64,000 bases of DNA from Gymnopilus junonius (GCA_015501075.1 JADNYJ010000052.1:1-64000); one strand, 5' to 3'. Positions 34,506-46,107 are shown, counted from the stretch's first letter. The notes: a model not told the origin generated them from the letters alone. A program made the numbers and translations.

Positions 34506-35576
34506 TCATGAGTCGGCCTTACAACTGGTATAGCCTCGTCGGTGGTAAATCAAGGGCTGCAAAGTCCGTTCATCCTCCTGAGCATCTCTCTTCACCTCTT
34601 CCACCCTCACCACCCTCGCTATGAACAGCTCCGACGCGACTTCACCTGGTCTCAAAACAGGGACGCTAGGAGGACTATCGCTTGCTCTACTGAGATACTC
34701 CAGGTCGTGCAGAGCTATTGGTCCGCCGACAAGTTCACATGACAAGGCACCTATGACGTCGTTTATTATGGGAAGACCGTCTTGGCTTAGGGTATACGGG
34801 ATCGCGTCTGTCTCTATCCTCCCTGAAGCTGGAGAGGAGGTGGAGCCAAGGAAGGGCGCTGGGAACAAGTCAGGTCGCGAGAACGCTAGCGCTGTAGAAG
34901 CCTGTGACGAAGACAGCAGGTTGATCACCATATGCGCTGACGACGCGGAGGAAAAAGGTAAACTGGAGAGTGAGCTTAGCGTAGTAGCCATTCGTGAGGG
35001 TATTCGGAGCGCGAATGATACGAGAGGGTAAGGGTCCATGGCGATAGAAGTGAACGAGGACAGCGTCGCGCCGTGATACGGGCTTCCGTTCTCAGGGCAG
35101 ACTGCTTTGCCGCCTTGATGTGGATGAGAGTGTGAATGAGGCATGAAGGATGTGACGACTGCTACAGGCTGGGCAATGTCCCTTAGAAGCGTCCGCAAGT
35201 CCGATTTTAAGCGTCTGCTTGAGCCCTCTGCGGACTTAGCGGTCTCCTTCCTCGGTGCAAGTTTCTCTTCAGCCTGTTCTTTCCAATCCGATGTACGGGC
35301 CCTCTTCTGGATTTGTGTTGCACTCGCGCTTGTGCTCCCATACCGCCTCCAGACTGTACCCGATCCACTCCCAGCTGGACTGCGGTTGGTGTATCCCACA
35401 AGGCCGTGTAAGGCTGACTTTCGTTTCGAGGTATCTAGCCTACGTTTCGATACCGTTTGTGAGAGTAAGGAAGAGAGCACGACATGATGGCGTCTGGATG
35501 CGGTGGTTGTAAGGGTAGTGTGAACCATATCCGTGCAGCTCGTCGCGGAGCACTGCAGTCGTTGAATGCTCCCCAA
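34506..35576 (-). CDS. Flavin reductase-like, FMN-binding split-barrel protein
   Basis: A single exon of 356 residues. The first 100 or so residues are rich in Ser, Thr and Arg with few acidic residues, suggesting a mitochondrial presequence; a second Met at residue 17 (MVHTTL) is an alternative start. The split barrel begins near LRTLLRDIAQPVAVVTSF, then GATLSSFTSIAMDPYPLVSF and ALRIPSRMATTL, the core of the flavin-reductase-like domain where FMN binds. HMVINLLSSSQASTALAFSR and ALSCELVGGPIALHDL follow, and the end is PLIYHRRGYTS. A His- and Pro-containing loop lies within the barrel. The partner and substrate are unknown. It is divergent from the histidyl-tRNA synthetase gene. Confidence 0.88.
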   Translation of the reverse strand: MGSIQRLQCSATSCTDMVHTTLTTTASRRHHVVLSSLLSQTVSKRRLDTSKRKSALHGLVGYTNRSPAGSGSGTVWRRYGSTSASATQIQKRARTSDWKEQAEEKLAPRKETAKSAEGSSRRLKSDLRTLLRDIAQPVAVVTSFMPHSHSHPHQGGKAVCPENGSPYHGATLSSFTSIAMDPYPLVSFALRIPSRMATTLSSLSSLPFSSASSAHMVINLLSSSQASTALAFSRPDLFPAPFLGSTSSPASGRIETDAIPYTLSQDGLPIINDVIGALSCELVGGPIALHDLEYLSRASDSPPSVPVLRPGEVASELFIARVVRVEEVKRDAQEDERTLQPLIYHRRGYTSCKADS

Positions 35577-35881
35577 TGAAAAGAGGGAAACACAAAGTGA
35601 CCCGTCACAGCTTCCAGAGCCGGGCCGGCTCCCGTCTTGATTCCGTCCCTATGTAGAGGAATCTTCTTCAAAAATCATAGAAAAATACATACTACATACA
35701 TATGCGACAGAGAGGCTCTAAGAGGTCCAAGGGCGAACTTGTGAGAAAGATAAGAACCATTGCATCAAAATATCAAAGGTTTCAAGTTGGCCGCTACCAA
35801 GGACACTGCCCATTCACGTGAGCGCGCATGAACTCTGCGTTTCGCCGAGAGTAGAATAAATTTGTTTATAGCAGCAGCTGA
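35577..35881. promoter_or_regulatory. Shared upstream region, flavin-reductase-like gene / HTS1
   Basis: 305 bp between divergent start codons. No clear TATA box. The promoter role is inferred from position. Confidence 0.45.
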
Positions 35882-38424
35882 ATGATCTTCGAGCCATCGG
35901 CACGCAGATTTCTCTTTCTACAATCTATACCTCGACCATCTGGACTTGCATCCCGGATACCTTCTAGAGCTTTTTCGAAAACATCTTCATCGTCGCCACA
36001 GCGATTACAACAGAAAAGGAATCTACGGACTTCATCTTCATTCGTATTATCATCATCGTCCCTTGATCACCACCACCATTACCGTTATTATCGCAATACC
36101 CATACTATAGCCATGGCCGCGCAACCAGTCGACATTGCTGCTCTTGAAGCGCAGATCGTAGAGGAGACAGCCAAGTTCAATGAGTTGAGGCTGAAAGGAC
36201 TGCCGCTGGACGAGTCGAAGAAGACTTTATCGGATTTGAAAAAGTCGCTTGCAATGGCGAAGAATGCGGGTAAAGAGAAGAAGCCCAAGCCTGAGAAGCT
36301 CGAGAAAGTGGATGGAGAGCCCAAGCCCGCAGAGGAGCAGGCGAAGGAGGGCAAGAAGAAGGAGAGGTTGTTGTTGAAGACTGCCAAGGTAAGCTTAACT
36401 TCAATCCATGTTCCCTCCATCCTATCTTCTCACAACACCACATCGCATGATATACTATAGGGCACCCGAGACTACGGCCCCGCCGAGATGTTCCTCCGCC
36501 ACCACATCGAGAGCATTGTCAAAGAATGCTTCGCCACTTTCGGCGGCGCGTGCCTCGACACTCCGGTCTTCGAGCGCAAAGACGTCTTGACGGACAAGTA
36601 CGGCGAGGACGCAAAATTGATATTTGATCTCATGGACCAAGGCGGCGAGCAGCTTGCGTTGAGGTACGACCACACTGTGCCACTCGCGCGGTACCTGGCG
36701 ATGATTGGCGGCACGGCGCCCCAGCACAAGCTGTGGCAGATTGGTAAAGTGTACAGGAGGGATAACCCGGTGATGAGTAAAGGCAGGATGAGGGAGTTCA
36801 TGCAAGCTGTGCATTGGCTTTTGATTCTGGTGTTTTGGAATCTGTGCTGATGGTTTTTGTGTCCCTAGGACTTTGATATCACTGGCACTTGGGACCCTAT
36901 GGTTGCGGATGCTGAACTGCTCAGCTTGTTGTGCACTATTCTTTCTAAACTCGACGTTGGGGAGTTTACCATCAAGGTCTGTCTCTGATTTTTCTTTCGT
37001 TAATACCACCAGCTAATTGTCAATTTCTGTCTACAAGCTCAACCACCGTAAAATCCTTGATGGTATATTCGAAGTATGCGGTGTACCAACAGACAAGATC
37101 AGAAGTATATCCTCTGCTGTAGACAAACTAGATAAGGTACGGATTTACGGGTTTCTTGTATTGGATGACCGATTCTGATTTTTTTCGCAGCTCCCTTGGG
37201 CTGAAGTCAAGAAAGAGATGACGGAAGAGAAGGGCCTTGACCCTGCCGTAGCTGATAAGATTGGCGAATATGTCAAGCTGAAAGGTCGATTTCTTTTTTC
37301 TTCCTTGTCTGTAATATGCCCTCAATTCTTTGTTCAAAGGTGGACCCGAGCTTCTGGCCCAATTAGAGGCAGACGCAACGCTCACAGCAAATCCAAGCGC
37401 CAAGCATGGCATAAGCGACATGTCCATCCTCTTCAGACTACTTAAAGCGTACAAAGTTATCGATAGGGTACGTATTCTGTGATTTATTAAACCTTGCCTT
37501 TCTGACTCTTCCAAATTTGTACAGATCTCCTTCGACATGTCCCTCGCTCGTGGTCTGGACTACTACACAGGCATCATCTACGAAGCAATCGTCGAAGCTA
37601 GCGCGCCCCCAGGATTCAAAGGCGCCGACGCACTCGCCGCCGCTCCCTCTGAACAACGGCCCCCTCCAACCCCAGCAACAGCCACCATCCCACCCACTCC
37701 CAAAACTCCCAAAACACCCGGCCTATCCAAGAAAAAACTATCCAAGTCTACCACCGAGGGCGGGGACGAACCGGAGATCGACGAATCCCAAGTCGGCGTC
37801 GGGTCCATCGCGGCCGGAGGGCGGTACGACAACCTCGTCGGAGCCTTCCTCGCTGGCGCGGCGGGTGTGTCGCCCAATTCCAAGGAAGGGAAGAAGGCGA
37901 TGGGGCCGAACGGGGGCACGCCGTGTGTGGGCGTGAGTATTGGCATGGACAGATTTTTGCGGTGGTGTGGCCAGGTGGGTGGAGAAGGGCGGGAGGACGA
38001 AGGAGACGATGGCGTATGTGATGAGTGCGGGTGATGGGTTGTTGGACGAGAGGATTGAGTTGGTGAGCGAGTTGAGGGATGCGGGGATCAAGGTCTGTTT
38101 TTTGTCTGTCTATTTTTTAAAGTGATTTGTGATTAACGACCGTGTGCGAACTTTACAGACGGACTTCCTGGCAAAGAATAAACCTAAAATCTCCGCTCAG
38201 TTCGCAGCAGGCGAGAAGGATGAAGTACCATTCGCTATCATCCTGGGCACAGACGAGCTCAAAGCTGGTTTGTCACTGTGAAAGAACAGAGATGGGACTG
38301 GGTGGACGGGAAGAAGGTGAAGATCGAAAGCACGGACAAGGGTGCACAAGTCAAGCGCGCGGAGTTGATTGAGTGGCTTAAGAAGACAGAGACATGGAAA
38401 GAGTGGAGTATTGGCAAGTGGTAA
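35882..38424 (+). CDS. HTS1: Histidyl-tRNA synthetase, cytosolic and mitochondrial forms from one gene
   Basis: Charges tRNA-His. Exons are 35882-36388, 36461-36808, 36869-36976, 37038-37136, 37191-37284, 37340-37467, 37525-38092 and 38159-38424. A first Met starts a 77-residue Arg/Ser-rich extension of mitochondrial type; the in-frame Met at 36113 (MAAQPVDI) would start the cytosolic form. Next is a WHEP-like helical hairpin ([20 protein letters not shown]), then class II motifs [26 protein letters not shown] and [15 protein letters not shown], the His motifs [13 protein letters not shown] and [13 protein letters not shown], and a C-terminal anticodon domain with [21 protein letters not shown] Pro-rich, charged insert of about 65 residues separates the two His motifs. 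Three single-base deletions (near 37952, 37975 and 38270) break the 3' third; consensus error is likely in this essential gene. Confidence 0.95.
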
Positions 38425-39243
38425 TTTGAATATTGTGCTAACTGTAGAAGTCACTGTTTTATTTATGGAATCCTAATATTTATTCCGCCTAACATATGGA
38501 GCATAGAGGGGGCGCTCTGATTTTTCTGAATGATTTGAAAATCTGAGCAAGCGACCCCAGAGTTAGTTTACCTAGCCGGCCGGCTCATGATCATCGATCA
38601 GCTTCTACTATCCAAATAAGGAGATGCTTTTCCCAGAATAGGTAGGCGCCCATCCAATGCCGTAAGACGAGATTGTAACCAACAGCTGTTCCTGCATACA
38701 GCGTAAGGCTCGGGGACGCCATAAAAACCACACGTATGACTAGACCGTGTTTGTCCAATGGCTCTGATTTAACAGGCTATGTAGAACCAAGTATCAGGTA
38801 CGGCAATTTGCCGACAGGGCTAATCAATTTTTATGACACAATTTTTCTGAAGGGGGGATTCAAGGTAGTGGAATGAAGATATGTTGTTACACAATTGTAT
38901 TTACAAGCATTACTGAATACATCTCGTACTAGTATACACTGTGACTCAAATAAAGCCGACACAGCAGTGACAACACGTGTTATAAGCCCACAATGATTGC
39001 ACCTGATGGCATAGAGGCAAATACGAAGGGAGAGAACAAACAATACAAAATGAAGAGATATCAAAAAACAGCATCATAGCACGACAGCGTAGCACAAAGA
39101 ACAAGAAATCAGAAGGAAAGAAAAGAGCAGCACGGCGAATAGACGTGATGGTACAGCAGCTAGAAGAGGGGAACAAGGAAGGATATGATGTGGCAGATCC
39201 ACTGGGAATCGCTGTGAAGCACACTGGGGCGGAAGTCAATGAC
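38425..39243. other. Intergenic between converging genes
   Basis: 3' flanks of HTS1 and the small minus-strand gene. AT-rich in the right half. No gene is recognised. Confidence 0.5.
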
Positions 39244-39593
39244 TTATTCTAGCAATCCTGTTGGTCCAATGTTATCTTCTTCAATTGCAGTTTCCTCTGC
39301 TCCACCGCGGAAGGAAATATGATATATGTATGTCTTCTAAAAACTAGTCAGAATTGATGTAAAGTAGATTATGGATCAATATACCTTTCCCTTAGAGTAG
39401 AAACGTCCTTGCACTGTACCCTTGAGACCCTTTACCAAGTAATTCTGGCTCGCCGCATGATGGGCTCTTATGATTTGGACCTCTTCACCTATTGCATACT
39501 AAATGCAGGCAGTAGGGCGATCAGCTTGAGAATTAAAAAACAAGGTACTAGACATACTAGTCCATCATTCTTATTGGCTGTGCCGCTCGACAT
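39244..39593 (-). CDS. Small basic protein of 80 residues, three exons
   Basis: I do not recognise the family with certainty. Exons 39558-39593, 39385-39498 and 39244-39336 sum to exactly 81 codons including the stop, with standard splice sites. The protein starts MSSGTANKNDGL, continues YAIGEEVQIIRAHHAASQNY, LVKGLKGTVQGRFYSKGK and KTYIYHISFRGG, and ends EETAIEEDNIGPTGLLE. Alternating hydrophobic residues around Gly (VQII, GTVQGRFYS, TYIYHISF, IEEDNI) suggest a small SH3/KOW-like beta-barrel. No signal peptide or membrane segment. The splice structure gives fair confidence that the gene is real; function is unknown. Confidence 0.65.
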
Positions 39594-39756
39594 GTCGTGA
39601 GATGAGGATGCTGTTTAGCAGAAGGGTCGGATGGTCGTGGATTGCTGTTAAGCGGCTATCTGATTGATCTGATCGTGGGTAATCTATTTATAGGCGTAAG
39701 TTGAAGTTCAAGGTCCTATTCGCCCTCCGCCTCATTGTTCCTTAACAAGGAAACAA

Positions 39757-41329
39757 ATGTCTGTATGGCTGGTTTTTACGCTCTGTGGTGTTCTTTCCTT
39801 GCTCGCTGCTATGCATCTTCAACAGAAATTCAGGACACTCAAGCTCGATTCATCTTGGGAACGGTTGATCTGGACCTGGCGACTCAACCGTTCAGGATAC
39901 TCATTCCCTCAAGTAATGGATGACTGGATTAACGAGGAGTTCGAGCCTAGCAAACAGGAAGCGATAATGAATACTTGGGATTTCTTGCGACCTTTTTTTA
40001 CGACTCGCGGATACACCCTTTATAAACGTCGCAACTTAGTCCTTACGCCAGAGACATTTCCGAAGCCTACAGCTCTTCAGTCATATCCGTATGCTCGAAG
40101 GGTCGCCTCAGATAGTGCTCTCACAATTCATATGATTGTATGTATCCCGATTTTACCGTGAGGTATTTACTGACTCCTTGTATGAAATTGGGGTAGTCTA
40201 CACGCGTGTGGGGTGCTCGGGACAAGTCTGGACGAGATGTCATCATTAAGTATGTTGGGCCGTGTATCATGTCATTTATATATATAATTGAAATTTCTTG
40301 CCAGGTTGGTCTCCGAAGCTAGCACGCCTTCCGACGAATTGAAAGCTCTCCGATTTTTGAATAATAAAGAAATGCGTTCAGACCCTAGGAATCACACTAT
40401 CCCGATGCTTGAGCTCTTAAAGTTTGACAACTTCATCTTCGCCGTCATGCCAAAGTGGGCTCCTCAACAAATTTGGAACTAAATTGTTCCTGTGTACTCA
40501 CAAATTTCCACTAGATGGGATTATGCAGTGGTCCCAGATTTTTCTATGGTGTCAGAACTCATGGAATTCGCCAAGGCTATGCTCGAGGTATTTCCTCCGG
40601 AAAGATAAAACCGCTTGTTTATTCACCCTGACTAGGTTCTTGAGTTCCTTCATGAACACCACATTGCTCACGGCGATCTCATTTCGCAAAATATTGGGAT
40701 GAATGTGCTCTATACCAGACATGACTTTCCCAAAGGCTTGCGAAACCCTGGCGAAGTTCGCTACGCAGTCTACGACTTTGATAATACCCTTCTTTTTCCA
40801 TCTAATGTCGAGAAGGAAAACATTCAAGTTACTCGGTCCATCGTTTTCGAATTTGGCCCAAATCCAAGCGGTCCATACAATCCTTTCAAAGCTGATGTCT
40901 TACAACTGGGTATGACCCTGCAAACGAGAATCCGGGCAAGTATAAAGTACGAACATTGCTTGCAAACGATAACTAACTTCTAAATAGCATATCGAGGATA
41001 CTGTTCCAGAAATTGGTCCATTTTTTGATTATATGCTCGACAGTGATGAAGCAAAGCGCCCTACCGCTCGTGATGCTCATATGAGATTTCTTGAGATTTA
41101 CAGGGGCCTGAGTTCAGCACAACTTGAAGCAGAGGTTACCTACCATTTGTGGAAAAATGGTCAGTCCTTTCGTTCCATATCACAGCTGTATTCGTTTTCA
41201 GGGGACTTGATTGCCAGGCAAACGCATCCGGAAAAGAAACTTGCTAGCAACTTGACTGACAATTACAATTTTTCCCATCTTGTGAATGCGACATCTAGCT
41301 TCCTGGACATATATATTTCGCTGTTGTGA
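39757..41329 (+). CDS. Membrane-anchored protein kinase-like protein
   Basis: Exons are 39757-40137, 40197-40249, 40305-40454, 40515-40587, 40636-40935 and 40988-41329. Residues 3-20 form an N-terminal membrane anchor or signal (WLVFTLCGVLSLLAAM). The kinase-like fold starts near WGARDKSGRDVIIKLV, where the Lys of the ATP site is kept. LEFLHEHHIAHGDLISQNIG is the catalytic loop with HGD instead of HRD, and YAVYDFDNTLLF holds DFD where active kinases have DFG. DSDEAKRPTARDAHMRFLE closes the C-lobe. Such divergent kinases are common in agaric genomes; activity is uncertain. Intron 5 has a GC donor at 40936. A possible extra 42-bp in-frame intron near 41159 is left unspliced here. Confidence 0.8.
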
Positions 41330-41564
41330 CTACATCCTGTTGCTTTGTATTTTTCTATGGAATAATAAATATTCCTACCTGTTTTTGGACAGTGTACCCA
41401 AACCGTTGCAAGGTTCATCCGCGGCGCTCTCGTGTCACAGCACATCCATACTTTGGAAGGATCTGGAATTAAAGGAAATTAACTGCGCATGGGATACAAT
41501 CTATTTATGTAAGTAAATTACATATAACAAAGTACGGGTATCGAAAGCAAAACCTCCATCACGA

Positions 41565-44085
41565 TCATCGACCAGCAACAATCCTCGCAGGATCACTTTC
41601 AGCAACCCCGTTTGTTTGCCCACTACCCACGATCGACGCGACCGTCTTCTGCATGTCTGTCCACTCCGATTCGCGTGGCAGAGCGAGATCGCCAATGTCA
41701 TAGATGTAGAGCTTGCCATCGCTCCCGCCTAGCGCGGCTCTTCGACCTTCTTTCCTGTCCCATTGAAGCTTGTTGATGGCTCGGCCGGTTCCTACTGTTG
41801 TGGATACCAGAGGGACCTGTTAAAAGGATTTATTTCAGCAAGATATACGAGCAGGAAGTTGAAGTGTAAGTTACCTCTGTATCCATGTTCAAATTCCACA
41901 AATCGAACTTACCAGACCCATCGACAGCGGCAAACACAGCAGGATGAGCAGGATGCCACTTGACATCATACACATAATCATCCGCCTCATCAAATGAGTA
42001 AATTGGAGAAACCGTGTGCGGACTCGTTGACGGTTTCGCCAACGACTTTGCACGCCAAAGTTTCACTGTCCAATCAACAGAACAGGTCAGGAACAGGTCC
42101 GAAAAGTCGACGGGGCCGACTAGGGATGGAAGTGCAGTCCCATGACGGGACCTGAGTGGCCACGATACACGTCGTATTGGTTCAGTCCGGCTTTGGCGCC
42201 TGCCCGATCGTATCGGTTTGCTTGGTAAACATTGCCTTCTTCCGTGCCAACCCAGAACGTTGTCGTTTCGTTATCGGGGAAGTCGAGAGTTGTGATAGCC
42301 ACTTCAGCAGTTTTGTTGTGACCGGCATGGATCAGCTCAAGGGTTTCCTTTGTAGCAAATATGAAATGAAATTGAGTACGTCATTTCCGATTGTCATTTC
42401 TTTGAACAAGATACCTGAGGTTGAGCAAGCATGTCAACTAGCCAACTGCAAACAGTGCCATCCGTACTGCTCGTGATAAGATTGTGTGCATTCTGCGTGC
42501 CGACCATTTGCATTGCGTACACTGGATGCGTATGGCCAGCAGCAGATAGTGGCGTCTTCAGGACGGGTAAGTGTTTCGATCGGGTGTCCCATAACAGAAT
42601 TTGGCCAGAGTAAGTACCACCGAATATTAGATTTGCGTGGAAGGGAGAGAATGTAACGGAGAGCACGTCGGACTAGAATGAAATCTGAGTGGGACCCTAA
42701 GAGATCGCAGGAACAACACACGTACCTGAGAATGGAAAATAAATTCTGGCCGTTCAAGTAGATGTAAATTCCATACGGCGACGATACCGTCCGGTTCATT
42801 CAACGCCGCTGGATTCTTGTTGTATGAAGCAACGCTAAGTTCTGGGTACTACGTCACACTTTATGAGTCCAAGCAAAGGCAATGTAGAATATGTCTACCT
42901 TTGGTGACCAATCGATATCCGTGATGGACCTATTCTTGCCATACCTTTCGTCCCAGAATTCGCATACACGCTTGACGCGCTTTCCTTCGGATTCATCTCT
43001 GTATAATCATCAATACGATTTTGAAAAGTTGTGAAAGGCTTGCAATTCACCCTCCAGATTCGGCGCTAATAGTATAGTCACGGATATAGTCATACCCGTC
43101 ATTGAGGGCTCTTTGAACTATTTTAGAAGATTGCTCGACGAATTCAAGGAATTCTGGAGCAGCAAGAATGCTTGCACGTTCTTCTTCCGACAACTCTGAA
43201 GCAGAGTTGACCTAAATCTATGAGAGTGCAGTGGAGGTGATCTTGACTAACCTCGGATTTCTTGTTCGATCTCCTGATCAAGTTTTATGCTCTCCTCTTC
43301 AAGTTCTTTGTCGCGAGCTATCCGGTCTCGTTCTGCCTCTGCTTCCCGTTCTCGTGAGATACGTTGTCGAAGCTCAGCCTCATAATCTGCGGATGGCTCT
43401 GTTTCGAAGGAAGCTGTTTGAATTTCTTTATTATACACAACGCGTTCCTAGAATTAAGTCAAACTGGATGCTTCCCAACAAAGTATATAGGAGAACGAAC
43501 CTTATGAGGGAGTTCAAACAATTCTTGTTCGATATCGATCAGGTCGGGAAATGTCCTGGGAGTCATGGTCCTGTAATAGGTAAATGTATTAAGGTCAGAC
43601 GTTACAATATCGCCGAAATAGACAGACTTACCGCTCAATAACATTGTCCGTTGCAGCATTGCTCAACCCCGGAAAGTTAGAGCTCCCTCCGCTCAGCCTC
43701 TCCTGAAAGTCGCTCTGCCTACTGGCTCTTCCAGAAGCAGAAAGCCCAGATGAGATTCCAGAAGAATAGTTTGGTAGGCTGATGTGCTGTCCGGCTGTAA
43801 CTGGTGTGCCAGGTATCGAAGACGACGGCGTGAGGTCGTTGCTCGCAATGCCACTGCGCGTCCCAATGATTGTGTCAACAAGATCTTCTACATCCTTATT
43901 GGAAGGGCCAGCGGTCTATAGGTCAATAAACCCATCTGTTAGTTATAAGGTGTTGGATCCTTTGGTTGAATATGCATTACCTCTGCAGACTTTCGTTTGG
44001 CACCAGTCAGTCGCTCTTCTCGTGCCCTTCGCAACTCGGCGAGCTTTGCTCTCTTGTTCTCGATTTCCTGTCGTCGTTTATCCAT
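41565..44085 (-). CDS. Cytoplasmic dynein intermediate chain
   Basis: WD40 subunit that links dynein heavy chain to dynactin and light chains. The start [20 protein letters not shown] and AREERLTG form the charged helix that binds dynactin p150. Ser/Pro-rich linker sequence follows, then [19 protein letters not shown], and [15 protein letters not shown], where EIQTA resembles the LC8 light-chain anchor. Next is a long Glu/Arg coiled segment ([20 protein letters not shown]), then [33 protein letters not shown], and WD repeats such as [77 protein letters not shown] and [14 protein letters not shown] near the end. It is divergent from SEN2 with 174 bp between starts. No frame break was noticed. 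Confidence 0.93.
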
Positions 44086-44259
44086 TAAAGTAAAGAAGGT
44101 GTTCGGCAAAAGCGCGTTCCTGCATAAAGAGACGGTGGCTGTGCTAATCTGTTTATTCCTCAAGGCAACGGCCGCGTCAAGTCAAGCAACGAGTCCAAAA
44201 ATAATCGCAGGCGAGCCGCGAAAGGAAGCACTCACTTCGACTCATCACAAATATTATCC
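44086..44259. promoter_or_regulatory. Bidirectional promoter region dynein intermediate chain / SEN2
   Basis: 174 bp between divergent start codons; inferred from position only. Confidence 0.45.
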
Positions 44260-45704
44260 ATGTCCCTCATCGGCCCAAGCACCCGTCCTAAAAGCAGCGG
44301 CGCGCAGAAAGGAGGCGCACGAAAGCATGAAAACAACAAAATTTACGCCAACCCACTTCCGCTTCTCTTTGTCGAGCCTCCCCCAAGTCGGATAGGATCC
44401 ATACTAGGCTTGCTCGGTCTGTCTCTGACCCGCATCGAGAACCCACAATGTGAAGGGGTTTTCAATCCTGTTACCCGTTCGGTGTGGGTATCGAATCCTG
44501 AATATTCTCTGTTATTATGGAGGAGGGGATTTTTTGGCAAGGGTGATTTATCTCGGAGCGAACCTAGTTGGCTTGCACGACAGATCAATATCAGAAAGAG
44601 TGGAGGCAAACGTTTGTGTTTTTCAGATTTGTTAATGGAATTTAATCCCTGATCAATTACATTCGCACCTCAGAACTGACTTCTGAAGAAATCACTGCCC
44701 GCCGCAGAGCAGAGCGTAAGCAATTTAAGCTCGACAGAGCGCGAGCAATTGCCGCGGTTGCAGAAGAAGCAGAAATCATTTTCGCAACAGAAGGTCGTGT
44801 TATTGCGCCTGCTCTTTCCGGTCCTGCAATTCCTTCTGCAGCAACATGGAAGCCTACGCGACAACCAGAGATTCAAGACCCACCAGACTCTCCCTTGCCT
44901 GAGGAAGAAATTCAACCCATCGAAGAGGAAGAACCACTAGAAGATGTAGAACATCTCCAACTCACTCTCCAAGAGGCTTTTTTCTTACTATGGAACCTTG
45001 ACTGCTTAACTATACTCGACCCGCAATCGGTAAGCCTCAACCACTAGCATTAGAGCAACTTTCTTTATTATCCATTAGATGCAACCAATGACCCTCCAAC
45101 AAATATGGCTTGCCTTTCAAAAAGCCGAACTGCCATCTAGGATTCCTCCGCCCATGAACCCATCGGAGAGCCTCCAATTCGACAACCCTTTCCTCATTAA
45201 TTATGTCGTTTACCACCACTACCGATCTTTAGGATGGGTCGTTAAGGGTGGGATTAAATTCTGTGTTGACTATCTTCTCTATAAAAGAGGTCCAGTGTTC
45301 GCACATGCCGAGTGAGTCTTTTCAACATATACCATTCTTACTGAATTGACTTGACTTGTTCAAGATTATCGCTAGTGGTCCTGCCGGTATACGAAGACCC
45401 AGAAGATCAAAAGTCCTCGTCTATAGACCTTCACAATTCCTCTCCTTTTGCTTGGTCATGGCTAAGCACGATTAACCGTGTAAATTCACAAGTTCAAAAA
45501 GTCAGTTAGCTCTACTCTTCTACCTTCTATAATTTAAGAGTCTCATGATTACTTGATGAACAGACGCTCATCCTCGTCTATGTTACCATACCCGCTAAAT
45601 CCCGCGTTCCGAGGAATATTCTTCTAAGCCCTGCATGCCTGGCTCACTACTCAGTCCGTGAAGTTGTTCTGCGTCGGTTCATACCTGCTCGGATGCGAGA
45701 CTGA
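44260..45704 (+). CDS. SEN2: tRNA-splicing endonuclease catalytic subunit SEN2
   Basis: Cuts the 5' splice site of intron-containing pre-tRNAs. Exons 44260-44611, 44674-45029, 45079-45311, 45365-45500 and 45564-45704 join in frame to 405 residues. The N-terminal half has NKIYANPLPLLFVEPPPSRI and NPVTRSVWVSNPEYSLLLWR, typical of SEN2, then a charged helix with EEITARRRAERKQFKLDRAR and an acidic stretch. The nuclease core has NPFLINYVVYHHYRSLGWVV, KGGIKFCVDYLLYKRGP and VFAHAELSLVVLPVY, with the catalytic Tyr and His, and KTLILVYVTIP with the Lys. The protein ends LRRFIPARMRD. The frame is intact. Confidence 0.94.
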
Positions 45705-46107
45705 AAGAGCGGAAATATTGATGACTTCGTATTTGGCCATTTGCTCCAGATTGGGGACCTTACTTCCGCCGTTTCCTTGTATAATGTATTGCTCCCGTTT
45801 ATTATAGGCCACATCGAACACATCCTAGGAGCAATTCCTCATGCGGGTTATTGTGGTTTGAACGCATTTTATTCCACGTTACAGAATTGGTATATTACTT
45901 ATACCTCACCGGTACATGGGAGTCCCACATCCAATCCTGGTCTCCAGAACTTCGGCCTAAATCCCGCCCAGGAAAACAGTGAAAAGAATGGCGCAAGTCA
46001 GGATTGAAAGACCAATGAATGACAAAAGAAAATGAATATGCCTGAAAAAGGTGAAACATGCTAAAAAAAAATAGGCTGGTCCGTGCTGTCGAAAAAGGAA
46101 AAGCCAC
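45705..46107. other. 3' region between convergent genes
   Basis: Shared 3' flank of SEN2 and THP3. An 88-codon open frame at 45741-46007 has no recognisable motif and is not called. Confidence 0.5.

Noticed and set aside
37517..37936. 139-codon Pro/Arg-rich plus-strand frame in HTS1
   Set aside because: It is the shifted frame of the HTS1 exon that encodes the two His motifs.
38831..39239. Minus-strand frames near the HTS1 3' end
   Set aside because: Cys- and Phe-rich low-complexity translations without any support; the real small gene is at 39244-39593.
45741..46007. 88-codon frame after SEN2
   Set aside because: It lies in the shared 3' region, with no motif and no splice link to SEN2.
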